Assembly: GCA_012295275.1 (NCBI GenBank)
Contig: CM022671.1
Span: 12,211,678-12,275,677 of the forward strand
Direction of reading: 5' to 3'
DNA: 64,000 nucleotides
Source: Chrysomallon squamiferum
Taxonomy: Eukaryota > Mollusca > Gastropoda > Neomphalida > Peltospiridae
Part shown: positions 29,535 to 62,158 of the stretch, piece by piece
How the letters are laid out: each line of letters starts with the position of its first letter
Numbering within the stretch: position 1 is the first letter of the stretch
Translations under genes and position numbers: made by a program
The notes under the pieces: model-generated
What the model saw: only the letters and a program-made list of their open reading frames with translations
What the model was told of the DNA's origin: nothing
The model's database searches: none

Positions 29535-29991
29535 AATAATGGCTGTAGATAAATAGACTGGTTACAGAAACATTGCCTCTATCGTAAAGAGCCAAAACGA
29601 TTTTAAATCATTATTAACGCCAGCGATAATGTTTTTTTGTTTAAACTGTAAATCAAAATAATCAATCAGTTTATTGAAAATATTAAATAAAAAATAGAAA
29701 AAGAAAAATTAAAACAACTACACTGAATTTTGTGCTTTGTTTACAATGCATGCGATTACAGCGTGTTTCGTTGTCATTTAAGCTTCTATAAACACAAATA
29801 TATATATAATTAATTAAATAAATAAAATAAAATAATAATAATAATAATTAAAAAAATAAGAGGAAAAAACTGCAATGTTATGTACAATAAGAAGAAAAGA
29901 CAACAACAGTAATAATATTTCATGTATCGCAGGAACCAAAATTCCTCTGTTTTCTTATAATAACGTAATACTGCAGTAATATTGTTTATTT

Positions 29992-30007
29992 AATAATAAT
30001 AATAATG

Positions 30008-30070
<63 letters not shown>
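29992..30070. repeat. Palindromic AAT/ATT trinucleotide microsatellite
   Basis: An AAT run of about 18 units, with one GAT interruption, switches directly into an ATT run of about 8 units near 30045. The two halves are complementary and could fold into a hairpin of about 25 base pairs. It sits in the middle of the ARF-FBXL13 divergent promoter interval. Confidence 0.85.
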
Positions 30071-30071
<1 letters not shown>

Positions 30072-30304
30072 AATGTTGTTTCTGTTGTCGTTGTTGTGAC
30101 AAGAACTGCTATGGTTTGTTTAAACATGCATATTGTTCATGACATTTTGTTGCCATTTGGTAGAAAGACATATTTTGGTTGAAACTTAGCGTATCATGAA
30201 ATCTGCGATCAGTGAAACCACGAAATGTACCGAAAAAGATGAATTGAGGACCGATTAAAGGGAGATAATTATAATCGACAAATGCGTTGCTAGCTGTAAC
30301 AAAC

Positions 30305-30357
30305 ATGGCTTTTGAATGAAGTGTATACATCTGTGCATCTGCAAAGGCAAACCGTAA
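30305..30357 (+). other. Two overlapping upstream reading frames before FBXL13
   Basis: A four-codon frame (ATG at 30305, TGA at 30317-30319) overlaps the ATG at 30316 of a second frame of 13 codons ending in TAA at 30355-30357, ten bases before the FBXL13 start. They matter only if transcription begins upstream of 30305, which cannot be seen here. Confidence 0.4.
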
Positions 30358-30366
30358 TATCCCATA

Positions 30367-50515
<20,149 letters not shown>

Positions 50516-52488
50516 AATCTTAGGTTTTTATAACTTAAATAAATGTTCATCAAACTTTTGGTATTGCCTGAGCCAAAAATACTGGTCCATTGTGAAATGG
50601 GTAAATGATGTTGTTAGTGATTATTTGTACCATCTGAAAAACACTATCATTACTGGGGAGAAAAAGGAATTTTGGTCATTCGTCATCACGTTGAGAATTA
50701 AAACACATCAGCTGGTGTAAAATAAAAAACATCTTTTTAAAAGTACTTTTTACTCATTGGTTTGTTAATATAATCAATATTTATTTGTATAAAACTTTAA
50801 ATAAAAATAATAAAACATGTGAAACTTGCAGGAAAATAGGTGGCAGTGCCTGAATCATGATGGTTATAAATTGTTAATTTGAATATGGATGTGAAATATT
50901 CTGACCAAAGACAACAGTTTGCATAAATACTATGTTACAGTGGCCTTGTACATAAAATATACTGTCATAGTTTTGATTTTATAAACTTTTTATTTAGTGG
51001 GGATTTCTTTTTAATAATTTTTATTACATTCCTGTTATTGCTTTTTAATAAACGGGTAAATATAATTTTATATTGTCATATAAATAAAAAATTATAATAA
51101 AAAATTTCTTTTGTTGGTATTATTTATTATTTTTATATTGGTTGGAAGTTAGTTTTAAAGCCATTATAAATGTTTTAAAAAACAGAAACTTTTTTTTTTC
51201 ATCTATTTAGACAAACTAGATTGTTTGCAGGTTTGTAATTTGTTGATTTTGATCAAAAGCAATTTAAAAATATTTTTTTACACAAAAAATGCATTCTCTA
51301 TGCTAGTAGAATCCATAGTGAATTTTCAAACCATAAACACTAAAATTACATTATTTTATATAAGTGCCCTGAACATGCACAGTTTTTGTGAATTTACTGG
51401 GACTTGTGGAACATACATATGCCTGAAGATAAGGCAGGTCAAACATAAAAAAACAAGTATCTTATTTTTCAAAATACTTTCCTTCAAAAAATAAAATAAA
51501 AAAGGTAATGATTTTGATATACTTTCTACATTTTGTTAAACTGCCAAATATGTTTTTATGACATGAATTGTTAAGTGCTCATAAATTTTTGAAAATTGCC
51601 AAAGAAGTATATAAGTACAAGATCTAATATGATTACAGTATAAAACTAAGTCAAACTTTTCAAAAGGCACCTTTATTACATAATGATTAATATCTTTGTA
51701 AGGAACAGACACATTTAAAATCACTATTAGAATCAGATAGTTCAGCACCTTTGTTTTTACAATATATTGTCCATTAATTGCCATTTTGGTTCTTTTTAAT
51801 AGCACTGAACAAGCATCTACATTGAGACAAAATTACTATATTCATTTGCATACAATAAAATTTATTATAGTAGTATTAATGTCATGTATAACAGATTAAA
51901 GGAATTTAGTAACTGCACTGAAGTAGGAATTTAGATAAATGGCTGTGATGCAATGCAATTAGAGAAAGCTAACACAAACTGTATGACATCAACAAAAATA
52001 AACTTTTGAATTACATAAGAATTCTTTCAAATATATCCACAGCAAAATCCTGAAAAATATCGTTAAAAAATATTACTACTCAATTAATTTTCAGAAGACT
52101 TCAAAATCATGTATAAAACAGTTATCAAAATGGTCCCTTTGGATCTATCAGCAACTAAATACTAAAGAAGTAACTTTAACAATATATAGATTGACAGACA
52201 AATAGATAGATAGATGATCCTGAATATTTCACAGTCTGTAGTTTGTCTAAATATTTCAGAGTCTGTAAAATGCCTGACTTTTCATGAAAAATGAAAAATC
52301 CATTGGCAGCAATTGTTGTAAAGGTTAACACAAATAATGATAAGATTCTGTATTGTTTAATTTTGTAATTTATCTCAGAAAAGATATCCATTGCCTAGCA
52401 CCCAAAGAACAGAGAACTTTAACCTTCGATACTCAGTTAGAAAGTGGATTATGTATTATTATTATTTTCGTGCTAGTAATTGTAGTAG

Positions 52489-52490
<2 letters not shown>

Positions 52491-52555
<65 letters not shown>

Positions 52556-52566
52556 CTCTGTCTCTC

Positions 52567-52568
<2 letters not shown>
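52491..52568. repeat. (CT)n microsatellite
   Basis: About 38 CT units with a single CG and a single TG interruption, followed closely by an A run at about 52576-52597. It is the pyrimidine counterpart of the GA tract in FBXL13. Long Ser-Leu reading frames across it are artefacts. Confidence 0.95.
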
Positions 52569-52597
<29 letters not shown>

Positions 52598-52934
52598 CGT
52601 CAAGCAGCAATATCATGTTGTTATTATTATTATTATTATATATTAATAAGGAAGAAATGAAATATAATAAAACTGAGATATATGTTCATTATGTGAAATT
52701 TTACCACTTTATTCAAACTAGGTTATTCAAGTCGTAGATGTTTATTGCGTATTCCTCCCAGATTATCACTATCTCTCCTCCTGTCGTCCCTACAATTTAT
52801 CTAATTCTCCCTTTTTTCTGTATCTAATTGCTAGTATTGTTATTACTATTTCTATACTGCTACTAACTCTGTTGCTGGTGCTGCAGCTGTTACTACTACT
52901 ACTACTACTACTACTAATAATAATAATAAAATTT

Positions 52935-53020
52935 ATTTAATGTATCGTGAGATCCAATGGCAACCTCTATACCGTTAGAGTTAATTCTCCTTCCGTTTCC
53001 GGAGTCTTCAAGCTAAACAA
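52935..53020 (+). promoter_or_regulatory. Candidate promoter of the zinc-finger gene
   Basis: This short segment has clearly more G and C than its surroundings and contains several CpG. It holds CCAATGGCAACC (a CCAAT box overlapping an RFX X-box half-site on the other strand) and CTTCCGTTTCCGG (tandem ETS-type cores). Such combinations mark ubiquitously active animal promoters. It lies about 0.75 kb before the first recognised exon. The transcription start is not visible. Confidence 0.35.
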
Positions 53021-53064
53021 AATATTTCTTATAATGGAGTTATTAGGAAAATAAATCATACATA

Positions 53065-53099
<35 letters not shown>

Positions 53100-53746
53100 T
53101 TTTCATATTTTACATAATGGAAACTATAAATAAAAATGTTACTGATATCTTGCTTTTGTTTAAAACTAAGGTATGCTATTAATCATCAAATAAATTCACA
53201 AATGATACGTGATAATATTACTAGGTCAATTAGTAATTGAGTGTACATTATTCTGCTTTAGTACTTACTTTCTAGACTTTTGTCTAAATTTTTTTTATAA
53301 TTTTATTTGGCTTTCACTATAATAAATAAGATACTCTGCTGTCTTTATCTCTGAGTATTGGATTAAATTTTTATTAGGTATAAATTATAATGTTAAAGTA
53401 CACAGACAATTATCTGATTTATCATTTAGTGATTAGTTGTTGGAAACGTTGGATCTGCGAGGCATTACTTAGGTTTCTGTGGTCATTCCTTCCAGATATA
53501 ATTATAGTTAAATTAATTCTAATTAATATATCAACAAAGGCAAGTTGTCAAATAATTAAAAAAAAATAAAAAAATAAAAAATAAAAATATATATATAAAT
53601 ATATAATAATAAAAAAAATTAAAAAAAATTAAAATTAAAAAAATACAGCAATAATAATAATAATATTATCAGTTCAGTGAACCTCAATTCTGTTGTTATA
53701 GCAAAGTTTAATATTAGTAAAATATCAATACATTTTAATTTTGCAG

Positions 53747-56700
53747 ATACAAGAGGCAATTTATTTAATTGAAAATATGCCTGATGACACAAGGAAAGAT
53801 GTTTGGCAGTTTTGGAAAGAAGTTTCAAAAATTGTAAAAGTAACAACACGGCAAAGATCCACCAAAGGAAAACAAAAAGCTCTACAAATAAAGCAGGAGC
53901 CAGACACAGGTGTAATGCCTCAAGATGAACTGGAACTGTCAGTTTTGCATTTACAGGAGCAAAATGAAGATCATGAATCTGATAACCAAGATGATTCCAA
54001 AGAAGTCAGTTTGCCTATTACCTTCTCACAAGATTTAGATAAGGAGAATACATTTGATTACACCCCAGATCTTCAGCTTCTATACAATTCAGTTTACAAT
54101 TCCGAGTCTTCTGGCTTAGCTGTTTGTTCATCTAATGTTACCAGCATATCTGCTGATTCTGGAAAAACTGCAGTAGAAACTTTTTACTCTTCTAAGGCTG
54201 TATGTTCAGCAATAAGTTCATCTAAAGAGGCTGAAAAAATTTCATCTGAGACTAATGTTTCAGGGGAGGCTACTCCTGCAGAAAATCATTCTTCTGAAAT
54301 TCATAAAACTGAGACATTGCCTGAAACAAATTCACATTCAGTTTACGAATCTGAGGATATCACAGAATTAAGAGAGGTATCAACAAGTGTGCTAGAAAGT
54401 GTTTCTGATACTTGTGAACTGTATGCCACTAATGGTTCTGATGCTGTTCTAGTATCAAAAGAAATTCAAATTCAGGAACCACCCAAAAGACGGAGGGGTA
54501 GACCCAGAAAGGCTTCAGTCAGTGATGATTCAGAAACTCATGTAATAAAATCTTTGCCTAGTACTGGAATGAAAATTTTATCAATTAGACCCAAAAGAAT
54601 AAAGAAAGTGAAGGAATCTTCTATATATTGTTATACTGATTCACAAAATAGAAAATATAACAGTGAGGACAATTATGAACAAGACAGTAGTTATCTTGAT
54701 AATAATGATCATTCATATAATGAAAGTTACAGTGATAGAGGTGAAGTTGGAGATAAGGAAAATGAGGAGGAGGAAGAAACCACAAGTAGGAGAAGAAAGA
54801 GACGATCAAGAAATGGTTCTACTTATGATCAGGGTCCAGTTATTTGTCCTGAATGTGGTGTCCAGTTGGCCTATTCTTCTTCTCTTATCGGCAAGTTCTA
54901 ATTTGTTTTATTCAGTACTACTTGTCCAAATGAATAATTTTTTATTTGATACTTTTATTTTAACAATGTAAAAAAAAAAAAAAAAGGTCTGAAGTATCTG
55001 ATGTTTATTGATAGTATAAATTAATATCTCACTCTTTTTATCTGTTTTTGTCTGTTTTGCTGTTTCTATCTTTTTCTGTTTCCCATGAACAAAATTTATT
55101 TATTTTTTAAATGTTCTATTCTGTATTTTAGCTCATATGCGTAAACATACTGGAGCACGTCCTTTTAAGTGTCAAACATGTGCTAAAGGCTTCACAACAA
55201 AGGCCAATATGTTACGTCATGAACTCACTCATACAGGAGAACGACCATTTCAGTGTACACAATGTGATAAAGCCTTCACAGAAGCCAAGTCCCTGGCAGT
55301 GCACATACGAACACACACTGGAGAGAAACCTTATGTGTAGGTTTATTTTTTAATCTAAGAGAAAAAGAAATAGCAAGAAAACATGTTCTCATTTATTGAT
55401 ATAAGTGAATGATTATAAGTTTATTTAAAAAGAAGGCCATAGCAAATAGATACAAAGATAAGTTCATTACTTTTGATAATTATTGTTTGAAAATGGGGTA
55501 AAATTATCTAGAATATAATTTGCAATACAGTGAAAATAATTAAATTATCAGTAAACATTTGTATGTTTACATTCGGATATGTTTGTGTTTTTCTGTAGAA
55601 GAAAAACAATTACTGAAAAGTTTGTTAAAGCCTTTCAGTTTCGCAAAATGGTTTAATTCACTTAAAAGTTAATGTTTCCAGTCACACTTTGTAATTATTG
55701 TTTTCTTTTATAGTAATGTGGCAAACCATTGCTGTTAATGTAATGTATAGCAATATCAAAAAGTGTAAGGCTAAATGTCAAAAATGTAACATTTTCCATT
55801 TTTTTAATGTTATCATTTTGTACACATTATTAGTCTGAGTCTTAATAATGTTTCTGTAGATGGGAGTTTTGAAAATTATGTCTTTGTATGAAATAGCTTG
55901 ATGAAAAAGAAAATATCATTATCACTTTACCTTCTAAATTTGTTATTTTTTGTCATGCATTGCTGTTAATAAACATTGGTCATCAGGTTATGTAAAACAG
56001 TCCTCTAGAAGTGTATAAAAAGATTTATGTTTCTGATTTTTCACTGCATGTTTCCACAGGTGTAAAATATGCAATGCAAGTTTTAGACAGAGGGGAACCC
56101 TTCAGGCTCACATTTATTGTCACACAGGACATAAAGGTCATTTATGTGATATATGTGGGAAGGCGTTTCGTCAGAAAACTCAGTTACGAGAACACCAGAA
56201 AAGACACACAAAAAGCAAATCTGTTAAATGTGAAGTTTGTGGGAAAATGTTTTATGGCAAAGGTAATATTTGTTTCTAGATTTATACAAACAAAAACAGA
56301 TAGCAAATTTAAACATTAATACAATTTTTTACTATCTTGTTTTATTGGTTTTTATTCAAAATTAACATTTATCTCACAAAACAAAATTACTTTTTTTTAT
56401 TAAATACAGGTGTCAATATTTCATCCTTAATATTATATATGTCAGTTTTGATGTAAACTTTCCATTAAGGTAAATTAAAAAAATTATTATGCACTGACAT
56501 ATATAATATAATCAGTGTAAAACAGAAATAATTGCCATTAATTATCCTGATCTTTTGTTAATCATCCATTCATAATTTCTTATTTTAGGTGAACTATTTA
56601 GACACAGCCTACAACACAGTGGCCTTCGTCCTTACAAATGTACTCTGTGTGAGAAAACTTTCACACGTCAGCAGTACCTCAGGGAACATACAAATATTCA

Positions 56701-57154
56701 CACGGGTAACAAACCACATGTTTGTAGAGAATGTTCTGCAGCATTCTACGACCTTGCATCCTTATACAGACATCAGCTGAAACACAAACTCCAGGCTAAA
56801 AAAACAGAGGCTAAACCTACAGATATCAAGACAGAACTGTTTGGATCTGAGGTGGTGATTGTCAACAAGTGTGCAAGTGATGAAGACCTGCAGAATCTGA
56901 TAGTGGCTGCTGCAGAGAACGGACAGTTACAGATCAGTCATTCAACAGGCAATCAGTTACAAGCTGCAGCTCAGTCCATTATGGATGATGCATCTTCTCC
57001 TGTGGCTCAGGTCTATCAGATAACATATGTTGACCCAGACAATGGAGATGTTGAAGGCAGTGCAAGATCAGAAAATGGACAGATATTAACTAGTGTAGAC
57101 TTCTCAGCTATTAATTTGCTAGCCAAAGCAACTCAATTGTCATTAAGTCAATAA
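53747..57154 (+). CDS. AT-hook and eight-finger C2H2 zinc-finger protein (5' end uncertain)
   Basis: Exons: 53747-54890, 55132-55336, 56060-56262, 56589-57154; phases agree. The first exon opens in phase 0 after an acceptor. The earliest in-frame ATG inside it is at 53777 and would give 695 residues. Upstream coding exons remain possible. Counting from the start of the exon, residues 1-365 are acidic and serine-rich with an AT-hook (KRRRGRPRK, about 246). Eight C2H2 fingers of the CX2CX12HX3H type start at about 367. The C-terminal tail is Gln/Ala-rich (LIVAAAENGQLQ, VYQITYVDPDNG). It is likely a sequence-specific nuclear DNA-binding factor. The AT-hook plus eight fingers recalls ZBTB24, but no BTB domain was found, so I give no symbol. 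The first intron is GC-AG and splits finger one. Confidence 0.85.
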
Positions 57155-60100
57155 TATTTTTCACAGTGAAAGTTTGGCAATACATAATCATTACAGCACA
57201 ATACTTTATTACTAACAAGGTCACATAAAAGTAAATACAAATATGTATCTTTTCCTTTTCACTTTCTTTCTTCTTCTTTTTTTTTTTGAAGATTTCTAGA
57301 CAAGAATATCATTTGAAAATCTTTAACTGAATAATTATATTTGTTTCATGTTAAAAAAAATTTGCCTATGGCTGTGATTGATTTAAATATTTTCTTGTGA
57401 AATGCTTAAATATACAAAATATTTTCTACATAGTCTGGAACTATCTCTGTACTTCATTAATAGAAAACCGTCATTGCTTGTTAAAATATATAAACTGTTA
57501 GAATAGAAAATGAAAATAAGATGTCATTTATGTGCAAAAAGTAAACCTCTTGTACAAGACATTTGCATGTTTTACCAAGGATGAAAGTAAAACACAGTAT
57601 CTAAGGACCATGACTTTGAATTTCTTTTATTAGAAAAAAAGTGAAGAAAAAAAAAGGCCTAATCGAGACAGGTGATTAATATTAATTCTTGCTTAAAACA
57701 GTGGTAAATAAAGGAGTAAGTTTAAGGAACACCAAAAAAAACAGTCCTTATATATTTTCAACAAAAAATTTCTCAGTATAATCTTGGGTATTTTAAACTC
57801 TTTTTCATTGGGTTTCATATCTATAATTATAATTATACACAAATGTGTGTCTCACATCGAGGCTGCAACACATATAGTTATTTACATCTGTTTTCAAGTG
57901 CTAACTTTTATATTATTCAGAAAACAATTGGAGATAGCTTGTGATTTTTCTCTGTACTCACATCTTCTAACAAAATATTTTTAAATTGGTTCACTGGATT
58001 TCATTAGCATATTCATAAGATTTGTTTCATAACTTTTTTTATTTTGTCAGTAGTAGTTTATATTACATATTTTATGTTCATAAATATTTTAAGCACGTGC
58101 CTACGGGTGATATATTTCCTTATTCACTTGCGTTGCTTTTAACCACTCCAACCATGCTCAACATGTGCATCATAGGCAGAAATTATAAAATTTTAGTATC
58201 TGAGCAAGATGATTTAAAAGGTAGTTTGCTGACCTGGATGGAATTATTTTATTATTATTATTTATTTATTTATTTTATTTATTTTTTGAAACTGTTTTAT
58301 TTATTATTTTTATTTTATTTTTTGTTTTTGCTTTTCTTTCCTTTTCGTTCTTTCTGTTAGTTTTTTTTTATTGTGTTTGCTGAAGATTAATTGCATTTAT
58401 AATATATAACTTTGAAGCTATATTTATTTATTTTACCTCTTTAAAACAACACTATAAAACACACCACAGTCAGATGGGTTTCTTTTATAGATAAATATAT
58501 ATATATATATATTTTTTTTTTTAAGTGTTATTGAATCAATCAATGATTTGAAATTGTGCCAGAGTATATTTCTTCTCAAACTAGTTAATTAATCTATTGA
58601 CAGAAACAAATAGAAAGCATTATTATATTTAGGATGTGGTATGGTGACATTTTGCCAGTTTTTACAACCTGCCAAATTGAAAACATGGGCAGATGTACTA
58701 GCTGCACCTTTCCAGTACATTACCTCTTCACAGACAAGTCTATCTCAGTGATCATTGTTCACACAGCTTGGCAATAGGCCAGACAGGAGGATCTTGGATC
58801 AGCTGGATACTCACTCATAGGTATAGTGGGCAGGACCTTTCAGTCTGTGGACATGCTCTGGCACTCGCAATCCACACAGCTGTGGGTAACTAGCACATCC
58901 AAACAGGGGATGTAAATCCTGAAAATAAATTCTGAAAATATACCTCTAACAATCCCTTAGGCAGACAGACTAGGATTGATGGACCACCAGGGGAGACAGA
59001 GGCATTCAGTTAATGAAAGCAACATGTCAAATACACTTTTTTCATCACAAATGCTGTAGTTGGTGTCTGTATAGACTTTAACTTTCCATTCTGGAAGCAG
59101 TACTATAATTAACATGGAATGAGTTACCAGAGATTTTAAAATCCAGGCCTTGAATGACCTATAAAAAAAATCATAAAAGTATGCTGTCATTGACAATATT
59201 AATAAATTTTAACAGACAAAAAAAAAAAAAAATGTTGTTATATGAAAGTGTAATGGAATAAACATTATAGTTCAAAAAATAATAATAATACCAAACCTAT
59301 CCATTACAATACATTCATATGATGTTGGATAAAATAATAATAATTTAAATAATTTTGTACTGTTTTGGAAATGTTTCAAATGTCTAAGTGAAAAACTTGT
59401 ATAATACAAAACCAGAATTCTTTTATAACTGTATGTTAATAAAAGTAAATATATTGCTTAAATATAGAGACAGTGGTTTCTACTAACATTCATGGCACTT
59501 ATCCCCTATTACAAAATGCCTGCTATCATTGATACAATAACTAAGTTTATTTAATTCACTAATTTAAAATTAATATAATCTGTAGTGTCATTTATTTCAT
59601 CAACATTTTTGAAATGCTGGTGTCTCACATCTAATAGTCATGTATGAAAGTAAAGGTTTGGAATCTAATTCAAATACATTATTTATGGTTATTTCCAAAA
59701 AGTTCAAAACAGTGCCAGGCTAAAAAAATTCTACCACGACTTTCAAAAATACTCTCGTTAATTGTGATGTAATTAGGTCAGTTTAATTTTTAAGATTTTA
59801 AATGCGATTACGTTATATCCACGACAACACATATGGCCATGTATATTGCTATCAGTACCATAAAACCGTATATCATGTTGCTCTGGTATTACTTCACAAT
59901 GCTATATATTTACAACTTAATGAATACTGTTTTACGTAGAAGTGGGTTTTCATTAGTTTCGTCGCTGTTGAACATATTTTCACTTGTATTACTTGTAATA
60001 TTCTTTAATGTATAAAAAGTGTATTTAAGGATGACTATCTTTTTTAATTCTCAATTATCGAGTACATTTGTGTGGTGGTAGTTATTCCAACCAAATTTTA

Positions 60101-60330
60101 GTGCGTCGAAAGACAATCTTGGTTAATCGTCTCCTTTCTTTCTGTTTTTAATTCTAAAAATATACTTTTATTGTTGATGAAGCGTTGGCATGAATTGTGT
60201 TTCAATAACGCCCTTCTCGAGACAATACTTATTATATTTGGTTTGTGTATTCCATCTTGGAAACAGTAGGAAAAAATAATATGGACTAAATTACGAAAGC
60301 ACCGGTGTGAAAAAAAAAAAAAAAAGAGAA
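57155..60330. other. Interval between the zinc-finger gene and the Ttd14-like gene
   Basis: The zinc-finger 3' UTR probably occupies the first several hundred bases; an AATAAA-type signal lies near 57707. A block at about 58640-59170 is less AT-simple than its flanks, and I could not assign it to a gene or a named repeat. The last few hundred bases before 60331 contain scattered CpG and may hold the promoter of the next gene, but no clear motif was found. Confidence 0.5.
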
Positions 60331-62127
60331 ATGAAGGGACAGCGCGGTATCGCCAGCGTGCTGACTTTTTTGCATAAACGTTCGGTACAACTGACCTTGA
60401 AAAGAACTGTCGCCACGATGGCTCATAACTTTATCGATGGAAAATATAAGTTTTATCGGGTAGTACTGACAGGAGGTATGTAGCCACTTTTTATAAGCTA
60501 ATACATCCTGTTTATAAAACGAATCGAATACATGTACAGGCACGTTCATAAATTATCGTAAAACATTTCCATACCGTATTTTTGGTGGTTGACGTATTAA
60601 TAAGGAGAGAGGTAAAAAAAAAAAAAAAAAAAAATCCCCACCTCCACCAACAACAAAATAGCACTAATAACCGTATTTTTTCCTATTACAATTTTTCTTT
60701 CTTTCTTTTTTCATTCTTTAATTTTTTTTGTATATTATTATTATTTTTTAATCTATAACACATTCACAAAAATATAAATCAATCAGGACATAAAACAAAA
60801 AGTATTATGTCACATTGGTTTATATTGATTCACAACAATGTAAAACAGCATGCATTTTTTATAAAATTGGATGATCCGTCAAATCGTGGCTCTAATCACA
60901 ATTATTATTAAATTATTTGTAGGTGTTAATTAAACAGATCTGATATGGTCTTTCAGCTTTAAAAGATCTAGTAATGAATATTTAAAAAAAAAACAGTCTT
61001 TATTGCAGATATATTTTAAAGTTAGAATGAAACTTGATTGCTCTTGGTTATAAACAAATGTATTAATACATTTTTATTTATGTATGTCTTTAGTTGTATT
61101 ATTTTCCATTTTAGAAACCATATTTCAGAAGCTACATTATCATATAATATTCACATGGAAATGAAATTGATTATAAACAAATAAAACAGAAAGGTCAGAA
61201 AAGAAAGTAAAGAAAGAAATGTTCACTCTGTACCTCCCCATCAGGTCTCCAGAAACATTTTGAAAGTTATATATTCCTTTTCTTAGACTTTGCCTGCTGA
61301 TGTGTAACATAGAAAATCAAATTGCTGTTATATCTTCCTTCAAATTAATATTAGGTATTTAAAATTTCAAAAGTATTTTTTCATTCAGAAACTTTCTTTG
61401 TTATTTTCTTTTTTCTTTTTATTGTGTATCATATTATTATTATATTTTCTTTTTGTCATATATTTATTGCAAAATTAGTATCACAAAAGTATTATTTAAA
61501 TTTTTGTATTTATATATTTATAAAATAAAAAAAAAAATTCTGTATCATAAGAAACTTTGAAAGTGAAAACTGTATTTCTGTTGTCTTCAGGACCTTGTGG
61601 AGGAAAGACAACTGGTATGACTAGACTGAGTACATTTTTTGAGAATCTGGGATGGAAGGTAAAACATTTTGATTATTACCATTTCCATATATCTTCACTT
61701 TTTGATTTATGTGAGGAATATTTTATACTTTGAAAATGTGAATTCTGTTGTTTATAAAAGTTTATAGCAGATATATAGTTTTTTCATTTAGATGATTCCA
61801 TTATTTTTAAAGGATTGTTATTCTGATAGGATTCAGTAATGAGAAAGGTGATGGGTTATTATTATTAACATTGTTTTTGTTTTTGATGTTTTTACCTCAA
61901 GATAATGAAGCACTCAATACATACCATCTTTCAATGTTATAATCTTACCTGTTATCCCAACAGATTCTGCTGAACAAACTAAATTCAAGAACCTTATTCC
62001 ACTGTACCATCCATCACCAGTTATAAACTATTTTAACACAAAATCTTTCAGATTAAAAGATTATTAGAGATGGCCAGTCAAAAAAAAAAAAAAAAATAGA
62101 AAAAAAATAAAGACAAACAAGCAAACA

Positions 62128-62158
<31 letters not shown>

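Larger units (their letters stand above)
29364..30366. promoter_or_regulatory. Divergent promoter interval shared by ARF and FBXL13
   Basis: About 1 kb separates the two start codons. The ARF-proximal third contains CREB-type sites and has relatively balanced base composition. The centre holds a palindromic AAT/ATT microsatellite. The FBXL13-proximal third contains forkhead-type motifs and two short upstream reading frames. Transcription start sites cannot be placed from the sequence, and the limits are simply the two start codons. Confidence 0.6.
50516..53746. other. Interval between FBXL13 and the zinc-finger gene
   Basis: The FBXL13 3' UTR probably ends after one of the AATAAA signals near 50800 or 51047. 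The rest is AT-rich, with a long CT microsatellite at 52491-52568, a run of A, and an ACT/AAT repeat near 52885-52930. A short GC-richer segment at about 52935-53020 is the best candidate for the promoter or first non-coding exon of the downstream gene. No coding exon is supported. Confidence 0.5.

Noticed and set aside
52353-52660. Ser-Leu-rich frames on the plus strand
   Set aside because: Translation of a CT microsatellite and neighbouring simple repeats, with no splice context.
53041-53098. TATA-rich run as a promoter TATA box
   Set aside because: It is a (TA)n microsatellite of a kind scattered throughout the window, so it carries no promoter evidence by itself.
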